Shown piece after piece: positions 41,774 to 50,152 of a stretch of DNA of 64,000 bases (within the stretch, counting starts at the first letter, position 1; every line of letters begins with the position of its first letter). Source of the stretch: Thermanaerothrix solaris (GTDB lineage Bacteria; Chloroflexota; Anaerolineae; Anaerolineales; Anaerolineaceae); assembly GCF_032334255.1 (NCBI RefSeq), contig NZ_JAUHMF010000001.1:1550001-1614000 (forward strand), in the 5' to 3' direction. A model generated the notes under the pieces. It did no database searches, had not been told where the DNA came from, and was given only the letters and a program-made list of their open reading frames with translations. The position numbers were made by a program, and so were the translations under genes.

Positions 41774-43095
41774 GTGTCCTCCGGGGATGACGATGGAATG
41801 CGTGAGACCAGGACTTTGTCAATACGGCGTCCATCCATATCTACGACCTCAAAACGTAGCCCGTTCCACTCAAGGGTTTGGCCAGCGGTGGGGATGGCCC
41901 CTAACTGGCTAAGGATGAAGCCGGCCAGGGTTTGATACCCAACCCTTTCTTCATCCGGCAAGGATTCAAGGTTGAAGACTTCCTTGAAGCGGTCAATGGG
42001 TAGTAGGCCGTCCATAAGCCAGGAACCATCCTCGCGCTGCACCAATAGCGGTTCCTCGCTCTCGCCAGCCTCGCCCAATTCGCCCACGATGGCCTCAAGC
42101 ACGTCATAATGGGTAACCATGCCCAGCACCCCACCGTATTCGTCAATCACCAGCGCCAGTGAGACACGGGCGCCTCGCAGAGCTTCGAGCACTTTGAGCA
42201 CGGTCATGCTATCGGGGACGAAGAGCGGGGGCTTTAACCAGGGCTGCAGATCGAACTCGCCGCCGCGCAGGAACTGTGTTAGCACGTCCCGTGCCGAGAT
42301 CACCCCCAACACGTTGTCCAAATCGCCCCGTGCAACCGGGAAACGGGTGTGGCGGCTGTTAAGCACCTGTTGCACAATCTCTTGCGGGCTTTCATCCAGG
42401 TCAAGCCATTCGATCTCGGTACGTGGGGTCATAATGGCATCCACGGTACGGTCGCCGAGGCGAAATACACCCTCGACCATGCGCTGTTCGCTGCTTTCAA
42501 AGATGCCTTCCTGGGTGCCTTGCTCGATTAGACCGCGGATATCTTCCTCGGTAAATTCGGGTTCTGGGGCCGGCCGGACACCCAGCAGGCGCAGGCCGAC
42601 TTCAGTTGAGGCACTGAGCAGTTTAACCAGCGGCGCCGTCAACCGTGAAAGCGCGACCATGGGCCGGGCGACGGCAGTGGCAATTTTCTCCGGGTAATAG
42701 AGCGCCAGGCGCTTGGGCACCAACTCACCCAGCACCAATGAGAAGTACGTGGTTAGCAACACCACAATGGCTAAGGCGAGGGCCTGGCTGTAAGGTGCCA
42801 GGGCGGGCCACTGCGCCAGCCAGCGCGCCAGATCACCGGAGAGGGTGGCACCACCCAGGGCACCGGCCAGAATGCCGATGAGGGTAATGCCAATTTGGAT
42901 CGTAGAGAGGAATTGGTTGGGCGATTCGGTCAGCGCGAGGGCGGTTTTCGCCCCTTTTTCACCCTCTTCGGCTTGTTGTTGCAGGCGCACCTTACGCGCT
43001 GAAACCAGCGCCATCTCGGACATCGCAAAGAAACCGTTGATCAAGATGAGCAGAAGGATGATGAGGATTTCTAAAATACGACTACCTTCTTCCAT
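41770..43095 (-). CDS. CNNM/CorC-HlyC family membrane protein with CBS pair
   Basis: The 441-residue product has a DUF21/CNNM membrane domain (about 1-190, with FFAMSEMALVSARKVRLQ), two CBS domains (about 210-330, with DAIMTPRTEIEWLD and ARVSLALVIDEYGGVLGMVT) and a C-terminal CorC_HlyC domain (about 345-430). Members take part in Mg2+ or Co2+ transport, although the name hemolysin is historical. It lies between sbcD and sbcC and overlaps sbcC by 4 bp, an unusual insertion in the sbcDC pair. Confidence 0.9.
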   Translation of the reverse strand: MEEGSRILEILIILLLILINGFFAMSEMALVSARKVRLQQQAEEGEKGAKTALALTESPNQFLSTIQIGITLIGILAGALGGATLSGDLARWLAQWPALAPYSQALALAIVVLLTTYFSLVLGELVPKRLALYYPEKIATAVARPMVALSRLTAPLVKLLSASTEVGLRLLGVRPAPEPEFTEEDIRGLIEQGTQEGIFESSEQRMVEGVFRLGDRTVDAIMTPRTEIEWLDLDESPQEIVQQVLNSRHTRFPVARGDLDNVLGVISARDVLTQFLRGGEFDLQPWLKPPLFVPDSMTVLKVLEALRGARVSLALVIDEYGGVLGMVTHYDVLEAIVGELGEAGESEEPLLVQREDGSWLMDGLLPIDRFKEVFNLESLPDEERVGYQTLAGFILSQLGAIPTAGQTLEWNGLRFEVVDMDGRRIDKVLVSRIPSSSPEDT

Positions 43096-43120
43096 TCCGA
43101 AACAAGTATCCTTCCCCCGG

Positions 43121-44386
43121 TTAGTCCAATGAATTCTCAGCCTGTGCCAGCACGCGTTCGGCCAGGGCTTGCAGGGCCTGAATTTCTTGCGGCGGCAAAG
43201 AGAGCGACTTCCAGTAGAGTTCGAGCAGTTCTAACGGAGAGCGCTGGGCGACGGCGGTATCCCCAGCCAGGCGCAGGCGCGTTTCGGCGCGGGGTTGACG
43301 CACCAAATGCACTTCTAAGGCCGGCTCGAGCCATTTGCGCAAGGCGTTTTCGTCCAGCAAGGATTCCCAGGCGCGTGGGTATTCCAACACCAGGCGCACC
43401 ACAGCCCCTTCTACCTCGGGCGGTGCGGGCAGACGCTGGCGGATATATTCCATGAGCACACCGGGGAGAGGTTTTTCGCCGCTCGTGTTTTCTAATGACT
43501 CCAGGTTGATGCGTTTATCAATAAACTTGCGCCCGTTGAGGCGTTGCCAGGTGTAACGGGTGGCGCGGCGCTCAACCTCGACCATCACAAAGCCCTTTTC
43601 GTCGGCAGCCTCGCCAAAATCTACCCGCTCGATCGAGCCGGCGTAAACCACCGGGGGATAGCCACCGGGGTTCAAATCCTGGTGCTTGTGGATATGGCCC
43701 AGCGCAACGTAATCCACGGCGGGGTGTACCAGCAGACCGCGCGGCAGGACAAAATCATTGCCCAGCATGATCAGGCGTTCACCACCATAAACGGCTCCTT
43801 CCACCGAGGCGTGGGCGGTGATGATGAGCGGAAGGTCTGGGTCAGCCTGAGCTAGAAATCGCTCCACAAGTTGGGACAAAATCTCCTGCAGGCGTTCATA
43901 GATGCGCTCGGGTTCGCGCCCGCTCAATTCTTCCAATCCCATCAGGTTGGAGCGTGAAATCCAGGGGATGGCCAGTACTTGCAGGGGCAATCCCCATAAA
44001 TCGGTGGGCTTGAGCAAGGTCGGGCGGTTGAGGACGCGCACGTTGGGCACGTCCAGTGTTTCATATTCCTGTAGGGTGTGGGCGCGTCCCACCGCAGGCG
44101 AGACATCGTGATTACCCACAAGCATCAAGGTGGGAATGCCGGCGCGGGAGAGGCGGATGATGCGCTTGCCCCATTCGCGCTGGAAGGTTGGCACGGGGGT
44201 GCGGTCTTTGTAGGCGTCACCGGCGAAGAGCACCAGGTCTACTTTCTCGCGGATGGCGGTCTCGACGATGGTGTCCAGGGCGGTCAGAAAATCCAGCACC
44301 CGGACAGGCAGTCCGGTTTGAGGGTCTTGTCGTCCGCGGTTGGCGATATCAATGTGAGCATCGGCAAAGTGAAGCACACGCACCAT
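43121..44386 (-). CDS. sbcD: SbcD-type exonuclease nuclease subunit
   Basis: Starting at the ATG at 44386 (GGGGAGAG upstream) the protein has 421 residues. The frame extends to 44629 but lacks family similarity there. Calcineurin-like phosphoesterase motifs are in order: HFADAHID, LFAGDAYKDR, MLVGNHDVS, ITAHASVEG and LGHIHKHQ. These bind two Mn2+ for Mre11/SbcD nuclease action. The C-terminal part (about 290-421) is the DNA-binding cap and SbcC-binding tail. It heads the sbcD-corC-sbcC-GT-GT run. Confidence 0.93.
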   Translation of the reverse strand: MVRVLHFADAHIDIANRGRQDPQTGLPVRVLDFLTALDTIVETAIREKVDLVLFAGDAYKDRTPVPTFQREWGKRIIRLSRAGIPTLMLVGNHDVSPAVGRAHTLQEYETLDVPNVRVLNRPTLLKPTDLWGLPLQVLAIPWISRSNLMGLEELSGREPERIYERLQEILSQLVERFLAQADPDLPLIITAHASVEGAVYGGERLIMLGNDFVLPRGLLVHPAVDYVALGHIHKHQDLNPGGYPPVVYAGSIERVDFGEAADEKGFVMVEVERRATRYTWQRLNGRKFIDKRINLESLENTSGEKPLPGVLMEYIRQRLPAPPEVEGAVVRLVLEYPRAWESLLDENALRKWLEPALEVHLVRQPRAETRLRLAGDTAVAQRSPLELLELYWKSLSLPPQEIQALQALAERVLAQAENSLD

Positions 44387-44399
44387 AAATCTCTCCCCT

Positions 44400-45695
44400 C
44401 TAAGGCTGCAATTGGAGCGCTTGGGCCAGTTCCACCGCCGGAGGAAAGCCAGGATGATAATCCAATGCGGTGCGGACGTCATCGGCAGCACCGGCGGTAT
44501 CACCCAGCGCCAGGCGGGCACGCGCCCGCCAGATGAACGATTCTTCAATATAAGGCTGGTCGGCGGCGTTGATGGTGGTCTCAGCCAGGCGGATGACATC
44601 CCAGTAGCGCCCGGTGTAGTAATAAGCAAAGTACGGCCCGGTCTGGTACCACATGATTCGCCAGGGGCGTTTATCCTCAGGTAGGTTGGCCATCAGGGTG
44701 AAAGCCTGGTCGTAGGCGCGCGCCGCGCCAGCGTAATCCTGTAAATTGACCAGGTTGGTGCCGTAATTAAAGAGAGCGAAGAATTGCTCCAGGCCACTCA
44801 GAACACTGGCTTCGTATGAGGCAATCTCCATGGCACGGCGGTAACTCGCGGTCACATCAGCGTATTGCCCCAACGCAGCCATCAGGTCTGCTTCACGGTC
44901 GGGCGGATAGACGACCAAAAAGGTGTAATTGAACGAACGCCACTGCCACAGTAAATCGTCATAGGTGACCGGGTAGTCGGGTGAGAAGTAGGCATCCTGG
45001 GTGATAAAGCGCCGGGCAGCCTCTTCATAGCCGCTGACCACGGTGTAGTGCCCCATCCAACCCAACCGGCCATTGTAATCGCGCAGGTAGACCCCTTTTT
45101 CAATCACCACCGGGAAGCCTGCCGCCAGCAGGTTTTTGAGCAGGTCAAGCGTCCCGCCGGCGCGCACCAGCGCGCGCAGGTTGGTATAGTTTTCGACATA
45201 ATCTGCCAGTTCATAGGGCATGACGTTCTTGTCTTTCTCGAACGGCTTGACCACCCGCCCGATGTCGGTGCGGTCGCCCTGCCAGCCCCAGTAGGAAAGT
45301 GCAATGGCTAGCGTAGCGGGGGCACAATAATTCCACAGCCCATGCTGGTCATAATAACGCCCACCACTGATGTGCACCTCAGGCGGCAAAGGCGTTGGGG
45401 TGGGAGTAGGCATCATGGTGGCAGTAGGGTGGGGAAGGGTCGCCTCGCCGGAGGGGCGCGTTGGAGTTACTGTGGAGAGCGGGGTGGGGCTAAGAAGTAC
45501 GGGTGGGGTGGGCAAGGTAGATGCGGGCACGAACACGGCTTCCTGCGGGGGGTTGAGGGCATAGCGCACCTGCACCCGCCAGGCTTCCAGATGCCAGAGC
45601 ACCCGTTCGCGCACGTTAGGAATCATCCACAACCCCCCCAGGCTCAGCCCGCCAATGAGCAGAAACACACCGGTCAGCCGCCAGAATTTGGACAC
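44400..45695 (-). CDS. Membrane-anchored C39-like peptidase with TPR repeats
   Basis: The GTG at 45695 gives 431 residues: an N-terminal membrane anchor (about 8-26), a Pro/Thr linker (60-105), a C39-like papain domain (about 110-275) with WNYCAPATLAIALSYWG (Cys124) and GWMGHYTVVSGYE (His216), then TPR repeats (about 285-431). Such proteins cut Gly-Gly leaders or peptides outside the membrane, but stand-alone C39-like domains can be inactive in proteolysis. The start is leaderless by appearance: an extended -10 TGTTATAAT ends 7 bases before the GTG. The sbcD gene starts 13 bp after its stop. Confidence 0.82.
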   Translation of the reverse strand: MSKFWRLTGVFLLIGGLSLGGLWMIPNVRERVLWHLEAWRVQVRYALNPPQEAVFVPASTLPTPPVLLSPTPLSTVTPTRPSGEATLPHPTATMMPTPTPTPLPPEVHISGGRYYDQHGLWNYCAPATLAIALSYWGWQGDRTDIGRVVKPFEKDKNVMPYELADYVENYTNLRALVRAGGTLDLLKNLLAAGFPVVIEKGVYLRDYNGRLGWMGHYTVVSGYEEAARRFITQDAYFSPDYPVTYDDLLWQWRSFNYTFLVVYPPDREADLMAALGQYADVTASYRRAMEIASYEASVLSGLEQFFALFNYGTNLVNLQDYAGAARAYDQAFTLMANLPEDKRPWRIMWYQTGPYFAYYYTGRYWDVIRLAETTINAADQPYIEESFIWRARARLALGDTAGAADDVRTALDYHPGFPPAVELAQALQLQP

Positions 45696-45702
45696 ATATC
45701 AG

Positions 45703-45711
45703 ATTATAACA
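45703..45711 (-). promoter_or_regulatory. Extended -10 promoter of a leaderless gene
   Basis: On the minus strand TGT-TATAAT ends at 45703, seven bases before the GTG at 45695. Transcription should begin at the start codon. Confidence 0.6.
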
Positions 45712-45765
45712 TGGGAGGGTGGTGCACTTTTTGGGGAGCCGGCCCTGCCAAACCACCGCGCCCGA

Positions 45766-45794
45766 TTGACAGCCAGCCCAGAGGAAGGTATGAT
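45766..45794 (+). promoter_or_regulatory. Promoter of the SRP RNA gene
   Basis: TTGACA (45766-45771), 17 bp, TATGAT (45789-45794). This near-consensus promoter predicts a start at about 45801, the first base of the SRP RNA terminal stem. Confidence 0.85.
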
Positions 45795-45800
45795 TAAGGC

Positions 45801-45908
45801 GCGTTCGGGTGGGACCGGCGCGGCAGAAACCGCCGAACCCTGTCAGGTCCGAGAGGAAGCAGCAGTAAGGCGGCCCTTCTGGGCGCCGCCGGCAAGCCTG
45901 CCCGACGC
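45801..45908 (+). ncRNA. ffs: Signal recognition particle RNA (small bacterial 4.5S type)
   Basis: The core GTCAGGTCCGAGAGGAAGCA (45842-45861), continued by GCAG, is the conserved Ffh-binding loop of SRP RNA. Flanking arms pair: GCGT-CGGG at the 5' end with CCCGACGC (45901-45908) at the 3' end, and GGCG/CGCC segments between. The length of about 108 nt fits the small bacterial form without Alu domain. A T run (45911-45916) directly after the closing stem ends transcription. It binds Ffh and routes membrane proteins to FtsY. The methyltransferase gene begins 23 bp further on. Confidence 0.93.
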
Positions 45909-45910
45909 AA

Positions 45911-45916
45911 TTTTTT
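45911..45916 (+). terminator. U tract ending the SRP RNA
   Basis: Six Ts directly follow the closing stem of the RNA, which then acts as the terminator hairpin. Confidence 0.7.
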
Positions 45917-45931
45917 GCTCTGATCATCCGC

Positions 45932-46816
45932 ATGGAAACACCCCCCATCTGCAACTACGAAGGTTCTGATTACCAGCGTTCGTTCTGGGAACAGGGCGGG
46001 CGCGCTTATGAGGACGCGGTTGAAGCGCTGGCTCTGCGTCGTCTGCTACCCCGCGAGGGCGGGCAGTGGCTGCTCGAAATCGGCGCCGGCGCCGGGCGCA
46101 ATACCCCGCGTTACCATGGCTACCAGCGGGTGGTGCTGCTGGATTACTCCCGTACTCAATTGGAGCAGGCGCAGGAACGCCTGGGCCGTGACGGACGCTA
46201 CCTCTACGTGGCTGGGGATGCCTACCGTTTACCTTTCGTCAGCAGTTTCTTCGATGCGGCGACCATGATCCGCACCCTGCACCACATGGTAGAGCCACGG
46301 CGAGTGCTGGAAGAGGCGCGGCGGGTGCTCCAACCGCGTGGAATCTTCATCCTCGAATTTGCCAATAAGTGCAACCTCAAAGCCATCCTGCGGTATTGGC
46401 TGCGCCGCCAGGTATGGAGCCCCTTTACCCCCGAGCCGGTGGAATTCGCCCCGTTGAATTTTGACTTTCACCCCGCCACCGTGCGCACCTGGCTTAACCT
46501 GAGCGGCTTTGCCATCGAACGGCAGTTGACCGTCTCGCATTTCCGAATTGGAGTGCTCAAACGTGTGGTGCCGTTGCGGTTATTGGTCTGGCTGGATGGC
46601 CTGGCGCAGTGGACGGGGGATTGGTGGCAACTCTCGCCCAGCGTCTTTGTGCGCGCCCGGGCGCGCGGGGAAGGTGGGGTAACCCCTACTTTTGCCTTTC
46701 GCTGCCCGGCCTGTGGGCACGAACCGCTGCCCGATACGCCACCGGCTATCACCTGCCCGGCCTGCGGACGCACCTACGCGGTGGAAGACGGTATTTACGA
46801 CTTTCGTCTGCGCTAG
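45932..46816 (+). CDS. Class I SAM methyltransferase fused to a Trm112-like zinc ribbon
   Basis: The 294-residue product has a Rossmann methyltransferase domain (about 30-170; LLEIGAGAGRN is motif I, then AGDAYRLPF and RRVLQPRGIFILEF), a middle helical part, and a C-terminal zinc ribbon with Cys258, 261, 275 and 278 ending YAVEDGIYDFRLR. The last segment resembles Trm112/UPF0434 proteins that activate methyltransferases, here joined in one chain. Substrate unknown; a quinone, lipid or sugar is possible. It converges with the next methyltransferase, overlapping by 4 bp. Confidence 0.82.
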   Translation: METPPICNYEGSDYQRSFWEQGGRAYEDAVEALALRRLLPREGGQWLLEIGAGAGRNTPRYHGYQRVVLLDYSRTQLEQAQERLGRDGRYLYVAGDAYRLPFVSSFFDAATMIRTLHHMVEPRRVLEEARRVLQPRGIFILEFANKCNLKAILRYWLRRQVWSPFTPEPVEFAPLNFDFHPATVRTWLNLSGFAIERQLTVSHFRIGVLKRVVPLRLLVWLDGLAQWTGDWWQLSPSVFVRARARGEGGVTPTFAFRCPACGHEPLPDTPPAITCPACGRTYAVEDGIYDFRLR

Positions 46817-47577
46817 GCGGCGGTCTTCTCCAGCACCCAAACGTGAGAAAGGCCGAAAACGCGCAAGGGCGTCTTTTCCAATCCCTGCAAGAATGCCCGT
46901 AAGAACTTCCCCAGCCGCGGGAAGCGGGCGATGATGTTATCGTATGCGCCGAAGATCACCGTGCGCTGCACCACGCGGAGCGGCAGACCTTCCAGCAGGC
47001 GCGCCAGGTCGCGCGCAGTATAGACGCGCACATGCGGCGCCAGGCGGTCGCGCCAGCGCCGCGGCAGGTAATTCACCAGCGGGATGTTGCCGAAATAGTA
47101 ACGCCCGCGCCAGTAAATACCGTGGGTCTCAAAGGGATAACCGCGGTTGGGGCAGAAGAGCACCAGCCGCCCTCCTGGCGCCAATACCCGCGCAATCTCG
47201 GCCAGGGTTTGACGGTCATCGGCCACGTGTTCCAGCACTTCGTGGCTGAGGACAAGATCAAAGGAGGCAGAGGCAAAAGGAACGTGCTCGCCCGCGCCGC
47301 ACACCACCCGCGGATGACGGGCATACGCTTCACGGGTGCGCTCCCACTCGATATCCAGCCCCACCGCCAGCGCTGCCGTCTCGGCCAGGCGGACCAGGTA
47401 TTGCCCTACCCCACAGCCATCCACGAACACCCGTCCCCGCTCGCGCCCTTGCGCCGCTGCCAGGATCATTTGCAGGCGACGTTCCTGGCCAGCGCGCCAG
47501 ACATACGAGGGCGCACCGCGCAGGGCAGCCTTATCGGGGTCAAACCTTGGGGAGGACGAAGGGGAAGGATGATTCAC
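46813..47577 (-). CDS. Class I SAM methyltransferase
   Basis: The product has about 254 residues from the GTG at 47577, which overlaps the ubiE/menG stop (GTGA). A TTG at 47589 would add four residues. Motif I reads VFVDGCGVGQYL, followed by GLDIEW, FDLVLSHEVLEHVADDRQTLAE and ARVLAPGGRLVLFCPNRGYP, a methyltransferase-11/23 pattern. The C-terminal third has basic and hydrophobic segments typical of lipid or sugar acceptors. Likely co-transcribed with the quinone methyltransferase. Acceptor unknown. Confidence 0.82.
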   Translation of the reverse strand: MNHPSPSSSPRFDPDKAALRGAPSYVWRAGQERRLQMILAAAQGRERGRVFVDGCGVGQYLVRLAETAALAVGLDIEWERTREAYARHPRVVCGAGEHVPFASASFDLVLSHEVLEHVADDRQTLAEIARVLAPGGRLVLFCPNRGYPFETHGIYWRGRYYFGNIPLVNYLPRRWRDRLAPHVRVYTARDLARLLEGLPLRVVQRTVIFGAYDNIIARFPRLGKFLRAFLQGLEKTPLRVFGLSHVWVLEKTAA

Positions 47578-48278
47578 GTGTGTGCCCAATGAATGGCAAT
47601 GGTGCCCATCATTTTATAAGTAAACCGCACCTCCGTAAACCCCGCTGCTGCCAACGCTTGCGCCAGTTCCGGCGCGGCGAGGAAGGTGGCACTGGAATGG
47701 GCCAGATACTCGTAGGCATCGCGCTGGCCGGTGAGTACCCCGCCCAGCCAGGGGATCATCTTGAACATCAGCACATCACGCAGTGGGCGCAGAGGATGTG
47801 GCGTGGGGCGGGTGGTTTCCAGGATCGCCACCTGCCCACCAGGCTTGAGCACGCGTGCCATCTCGCGCAAGGACTGATCCAAATCGGCTACGTTGCGCAG
47901 TAAGAAGGCACACACCACGGCATCGAAGGTACCATTGGAAAAAGGGAGAGCCAGGGCATCCGCCGCGCACCAGGCCGGCGGACGCGGAAAGCGCCGCCGT
48001 TGCCCCAGTTGCAGCATTGGTAGGGTGAAATCGGCTGCCACCACGTGAGTTGTGGGCGATTGGCGCAACACCTCGCGCGTCAGGTCACCGGTGCCACATC
48101 CAAGGTCAAGCACGTGCGCCTCACGCGGCAGGTGTAAACCGTGCACAGCCTCGCGGCGCCAGCGCACATCGAAACTGCCGGTCATCAGGCGGTTGGTCAG
48201 ATCATAACGAGGGGCAATCTGCCCGAACATGCGGCGAATGCGCGCAGCGCGCTCCGCCGGATCGGTGTTACTCATCAT
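47574..48278 (-). CDS. menG: Menaquinone/ubiquinone methyltransferase MenG/UbiE
   Basis: The 234-residue product has the family N-terminus IRRMFGQIAPRYDLTNRLMTGSFDVRWRR, motif I VLDLGCGTGDLT, and the signature RNVADLDQSLREMARVLKPGG. The end FTEVRFTYKMMGTIAIHWA is also typical. It adds the C-methyl group to demethylmenaquinone; menaquinone is the likely quinone of an organism of this kind, but ubiquinone cannot be excluded. Its start overlaps the sensor kinase stop by about 11 bp, so the three minus-strand genes form one transcript. Confidence 0.9.
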   Translation of the reverse strand: MMSNTDPAERAARIRRMFGQIAPRYDLTNRLMTGSFDVRWRREAVHGLHLPREAHVLDLGCGTGDLTREVLRQSPTTHVVAADFTLPMLQLGQRRRFPRPPAWCAADALALPFSNGTFDAVVCAFLLRNVADLDQSLREMARVLKPGGQVAILETTRPTPHPLRPLRDVLMFKMIPWLGGVLTGQRDAYEYLAHSSATFLAAPELAQALAAAGFTEVRFTYKMMGTIAIHWAHT

Positions 48279-49953
48279 TCGTTAACGGCACCCAGGCCAG
48301 AATGGTAGTGCCGGCGCCGGGCTCGGAGATGATTTCTATCTCACCGCCAGCCTGACGGGCACGGGTATGCATGTTCGAAAGGCCATGTCCAATGGACTGG
48401 CTGACTTTGTCCGGGTCGAAGCCGCGCCCATCGTCACGCACTTCCAGCAAGACGCGGTCAGGGGTCTTCCATACCGAGACTGCCACATGGCGGGCCCGAG
48501 CATGCTTGGCAATATTGGCCAGCGCTTCCTGGCAGATGTGGAACAAAGCCACCGCTTGCAGTTCGGGCAGGCCGGCCAGGTCGTCCTCGGGGCCCTGTAA
48601 ATCCACGTTCAGCAACGTGTTGGCATGAAATTCTTTGACCAAGCGGCGGATGCCCTGCATCAGGGTCTCGTTTTGGAGTTGGCGCGGGCGCAGGTCGAGG
48701 ATGTAGGCCCGGATGTCGCGAATGGTGCTATCAATATCGCGGATGGCCTGCTCGATGCGCTGCAACGCTGCCTGGGGGTCTTGATGGATCAAGAGGCGGG
48801 CGTGTTCCAGTGTCAGCCCCACAGCGTAGATGGACTGAATCACGCCGTCATGCAGATCCATGCCGATGCGTTCGCGCTCTTCCAGGATGGCCAGGCGACG
48901 GCTTTGCAGGTTCAACCGCACATTCTCAATCGCCAGACCAATCCAGGAACTGATGGTCGCCAGGAACTGCATTTCGAGGTCGTCTAGCGGGCGGGCGTGG
49001 CGGCTAGCTACACACAGCACCCCCAGCACGCCTTGACGACCTCGGATGGGCAGGCAGGCTACCTGGCGGAAATTCTGCAATAGTACCTGCGGGTGCACGC
49101 CTTGCCCATCAGGCGGGGCGGGTGAGAAGACAACCGGCTGATCACGCTTGGCAACCTGCCCGACAATGCTCTCGCCGAGCGCGAATTCTTCGCGTTGCCA
49201 GAGTGCCTCCACCATTGAACCGCGGTGGAGCATACGCTGCAAGGTGCGCCCGCCTTCCTGGCGCAGATACACCTCACCTACTTCTAATTGCAGGTAATCC
49301 AAGACCTGGGTGAGGGCTTTATCCAGAATCTGATCAATATCTGACGATGTCGCTAGGGTTGAGGCCAGTTCATTGAGCAGCGCCAGGTTCTCGTTGCGGC
49401 GGGTGAGGATACGGTCGCGTTCGACCAGTTGGCGGTAGATGCGCGCGTTGGTGATCGCCACGGCGGCATAAGCCGCTAGCATCTCGATCAGTTGCTCATC
49501 TTCCGCGCTGAACTCCGGCGCATCGCGCTTGTTGGTGAGGTAAATCTGCCCCAACTGGCGGTTACCCTGGCGGATGGGCACGCCCAGGAACGACGTCATA
49601 AAGGGATGATGAGGAGGAAAGCCCACACTGCGCGGATCGCTGGTCACGTCGGGCAGGCGGATGGGCCGATCACTGCGCATCAGCGCCCCGATCAGCCCCA
49701 AACCACGCGGTGGGTGCGCCATGCGGCGGATCTCTTCTTCGCTCATCCCCACCGGGATAAAGGCTTCCAGTTCACCGTTGGCGCCAATCACCCCCACGGC
49801 AGCATACTGGGCGTTAACCTGCTCGCAAGCCAGGCGGGCAATCTTTTCCAACAGCGATTCGAGCGAAACGTCGCGTACTAATTCCAAACTGGCGCGGTGC
49901 AGCGCCAGCAACCGTTCTTCCAATTGTTCCCGAGTTAGGTGGGCTGTGCTCAT
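48268..49953 (-). CDS. Double-GAF sensor histidine kinase (NarL-partner type)
   Basis: The 561-residue cytoplasmic protein has GAF 1 (about 25-165), GAF 2 (about 190-345), a HisKA_3 dimerisation segment ERERIGMDLHDGVIQSIYA (phospho-His near 365) and a HATPase domain (about 455-560, with DDGRGFDP and GHGLSNMHTRARQAGG). This HisKA_3 class signals to LuxR/NarL-type response regulators. No such regulator is next to it. GAF 1 has no obvious Cys ligand for heme or Fe-S. Possible inputs include small molecules or redox. It leads the menG transcript and diverges from the secreted protein at 50153. Confidence 0.9.
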   Translation of the reverse strand: MSTAHLTREQLEERLLALHRASLELVRDVSLESLLEKIARLACEQVNAQYAAVGVIGANGELEAFIPVGMSEEEIRRMAHPPRGLGLIGALMRSDRPIRLPDVTSDPRSVGFPPHHPFMTSFLGVPIRQGNRQLGQIYLTNKRDAPEFSAEDEQLIEMLAAYAAVAITNARIYRQLVERDRILTRRNENLALLNELASTLATSSDIDQILDKALTQVLDYLQLEVGEVYLRQEGGRTLQRMLHRGSMVEALWQREEFALGESIVGQVAKRDQPVVFSPAPPDGQGVHPQVLLQNFRQVACLPIRGRQGVLGVLCVASRHARPLDDLEMQFLATISSWIGLAIENVRLNLQSRRLAILEERERIGMDLHDGVIQSIYAVGLTLEHARLLIHQDPQAALQRIEQAIRDIDSTIRDIRAYILDLRPRQLQNETLMQGIRRLVKEFHANTLLNVDLQGPEDDLAGLPELQAVALFHICQEALANIAKHARARHVAVSVWKTPDRVLLEVRDDGRGFDPDKVSQSIGHGLSNMHTRARQAGGEIEIISEPGAGTTILAWVPLTNDE

Positions 49954-50050
49954 AGGATTCCTTTGGCTTTCACTATTTTACTGGTCATTGTCCGTTTTCG
50001 TCAACTTTGTTACCCTATTCACAAAGCCCCAACTTCCGCAAACCGGCCAT

Positions 50051-50097
50051 CTTCAAACCCTTTTCGTCATCTCTTCATAAATTCTTCACACCCTTTT
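50051..50097 (+). promoter_or_regulatory. Direct repeats upstream of the Trp/Gly/His-rich protein gene
   Basis: CTTCAAACCCTTTT (50051-50064) and CTTCACACCCTTTT (50084-50097) differ at one base and start 33 bp apart, about three helical turns. TATCCT (50100-50105) directly after the second copy may be a -10 box. This arrangement fits binding sites for an OmpR- or PhoB-type activator. Confidence 0.45.
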
Positions 50098-50152
50098 GCT
50101 ATCCTTACGGCTGCAAGACAAGACAATACCCTTTATAACGGAGGTCACTGGT

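Noticed and set aside
44387..44629. N-terminal extension of sbcD
   Set aside because: It overlaps the end of the C39-like gene, has no similarity to SbcD, and the ATG at 44386 has GGGGAGAG before it and starts directly at the first nuclease strand.
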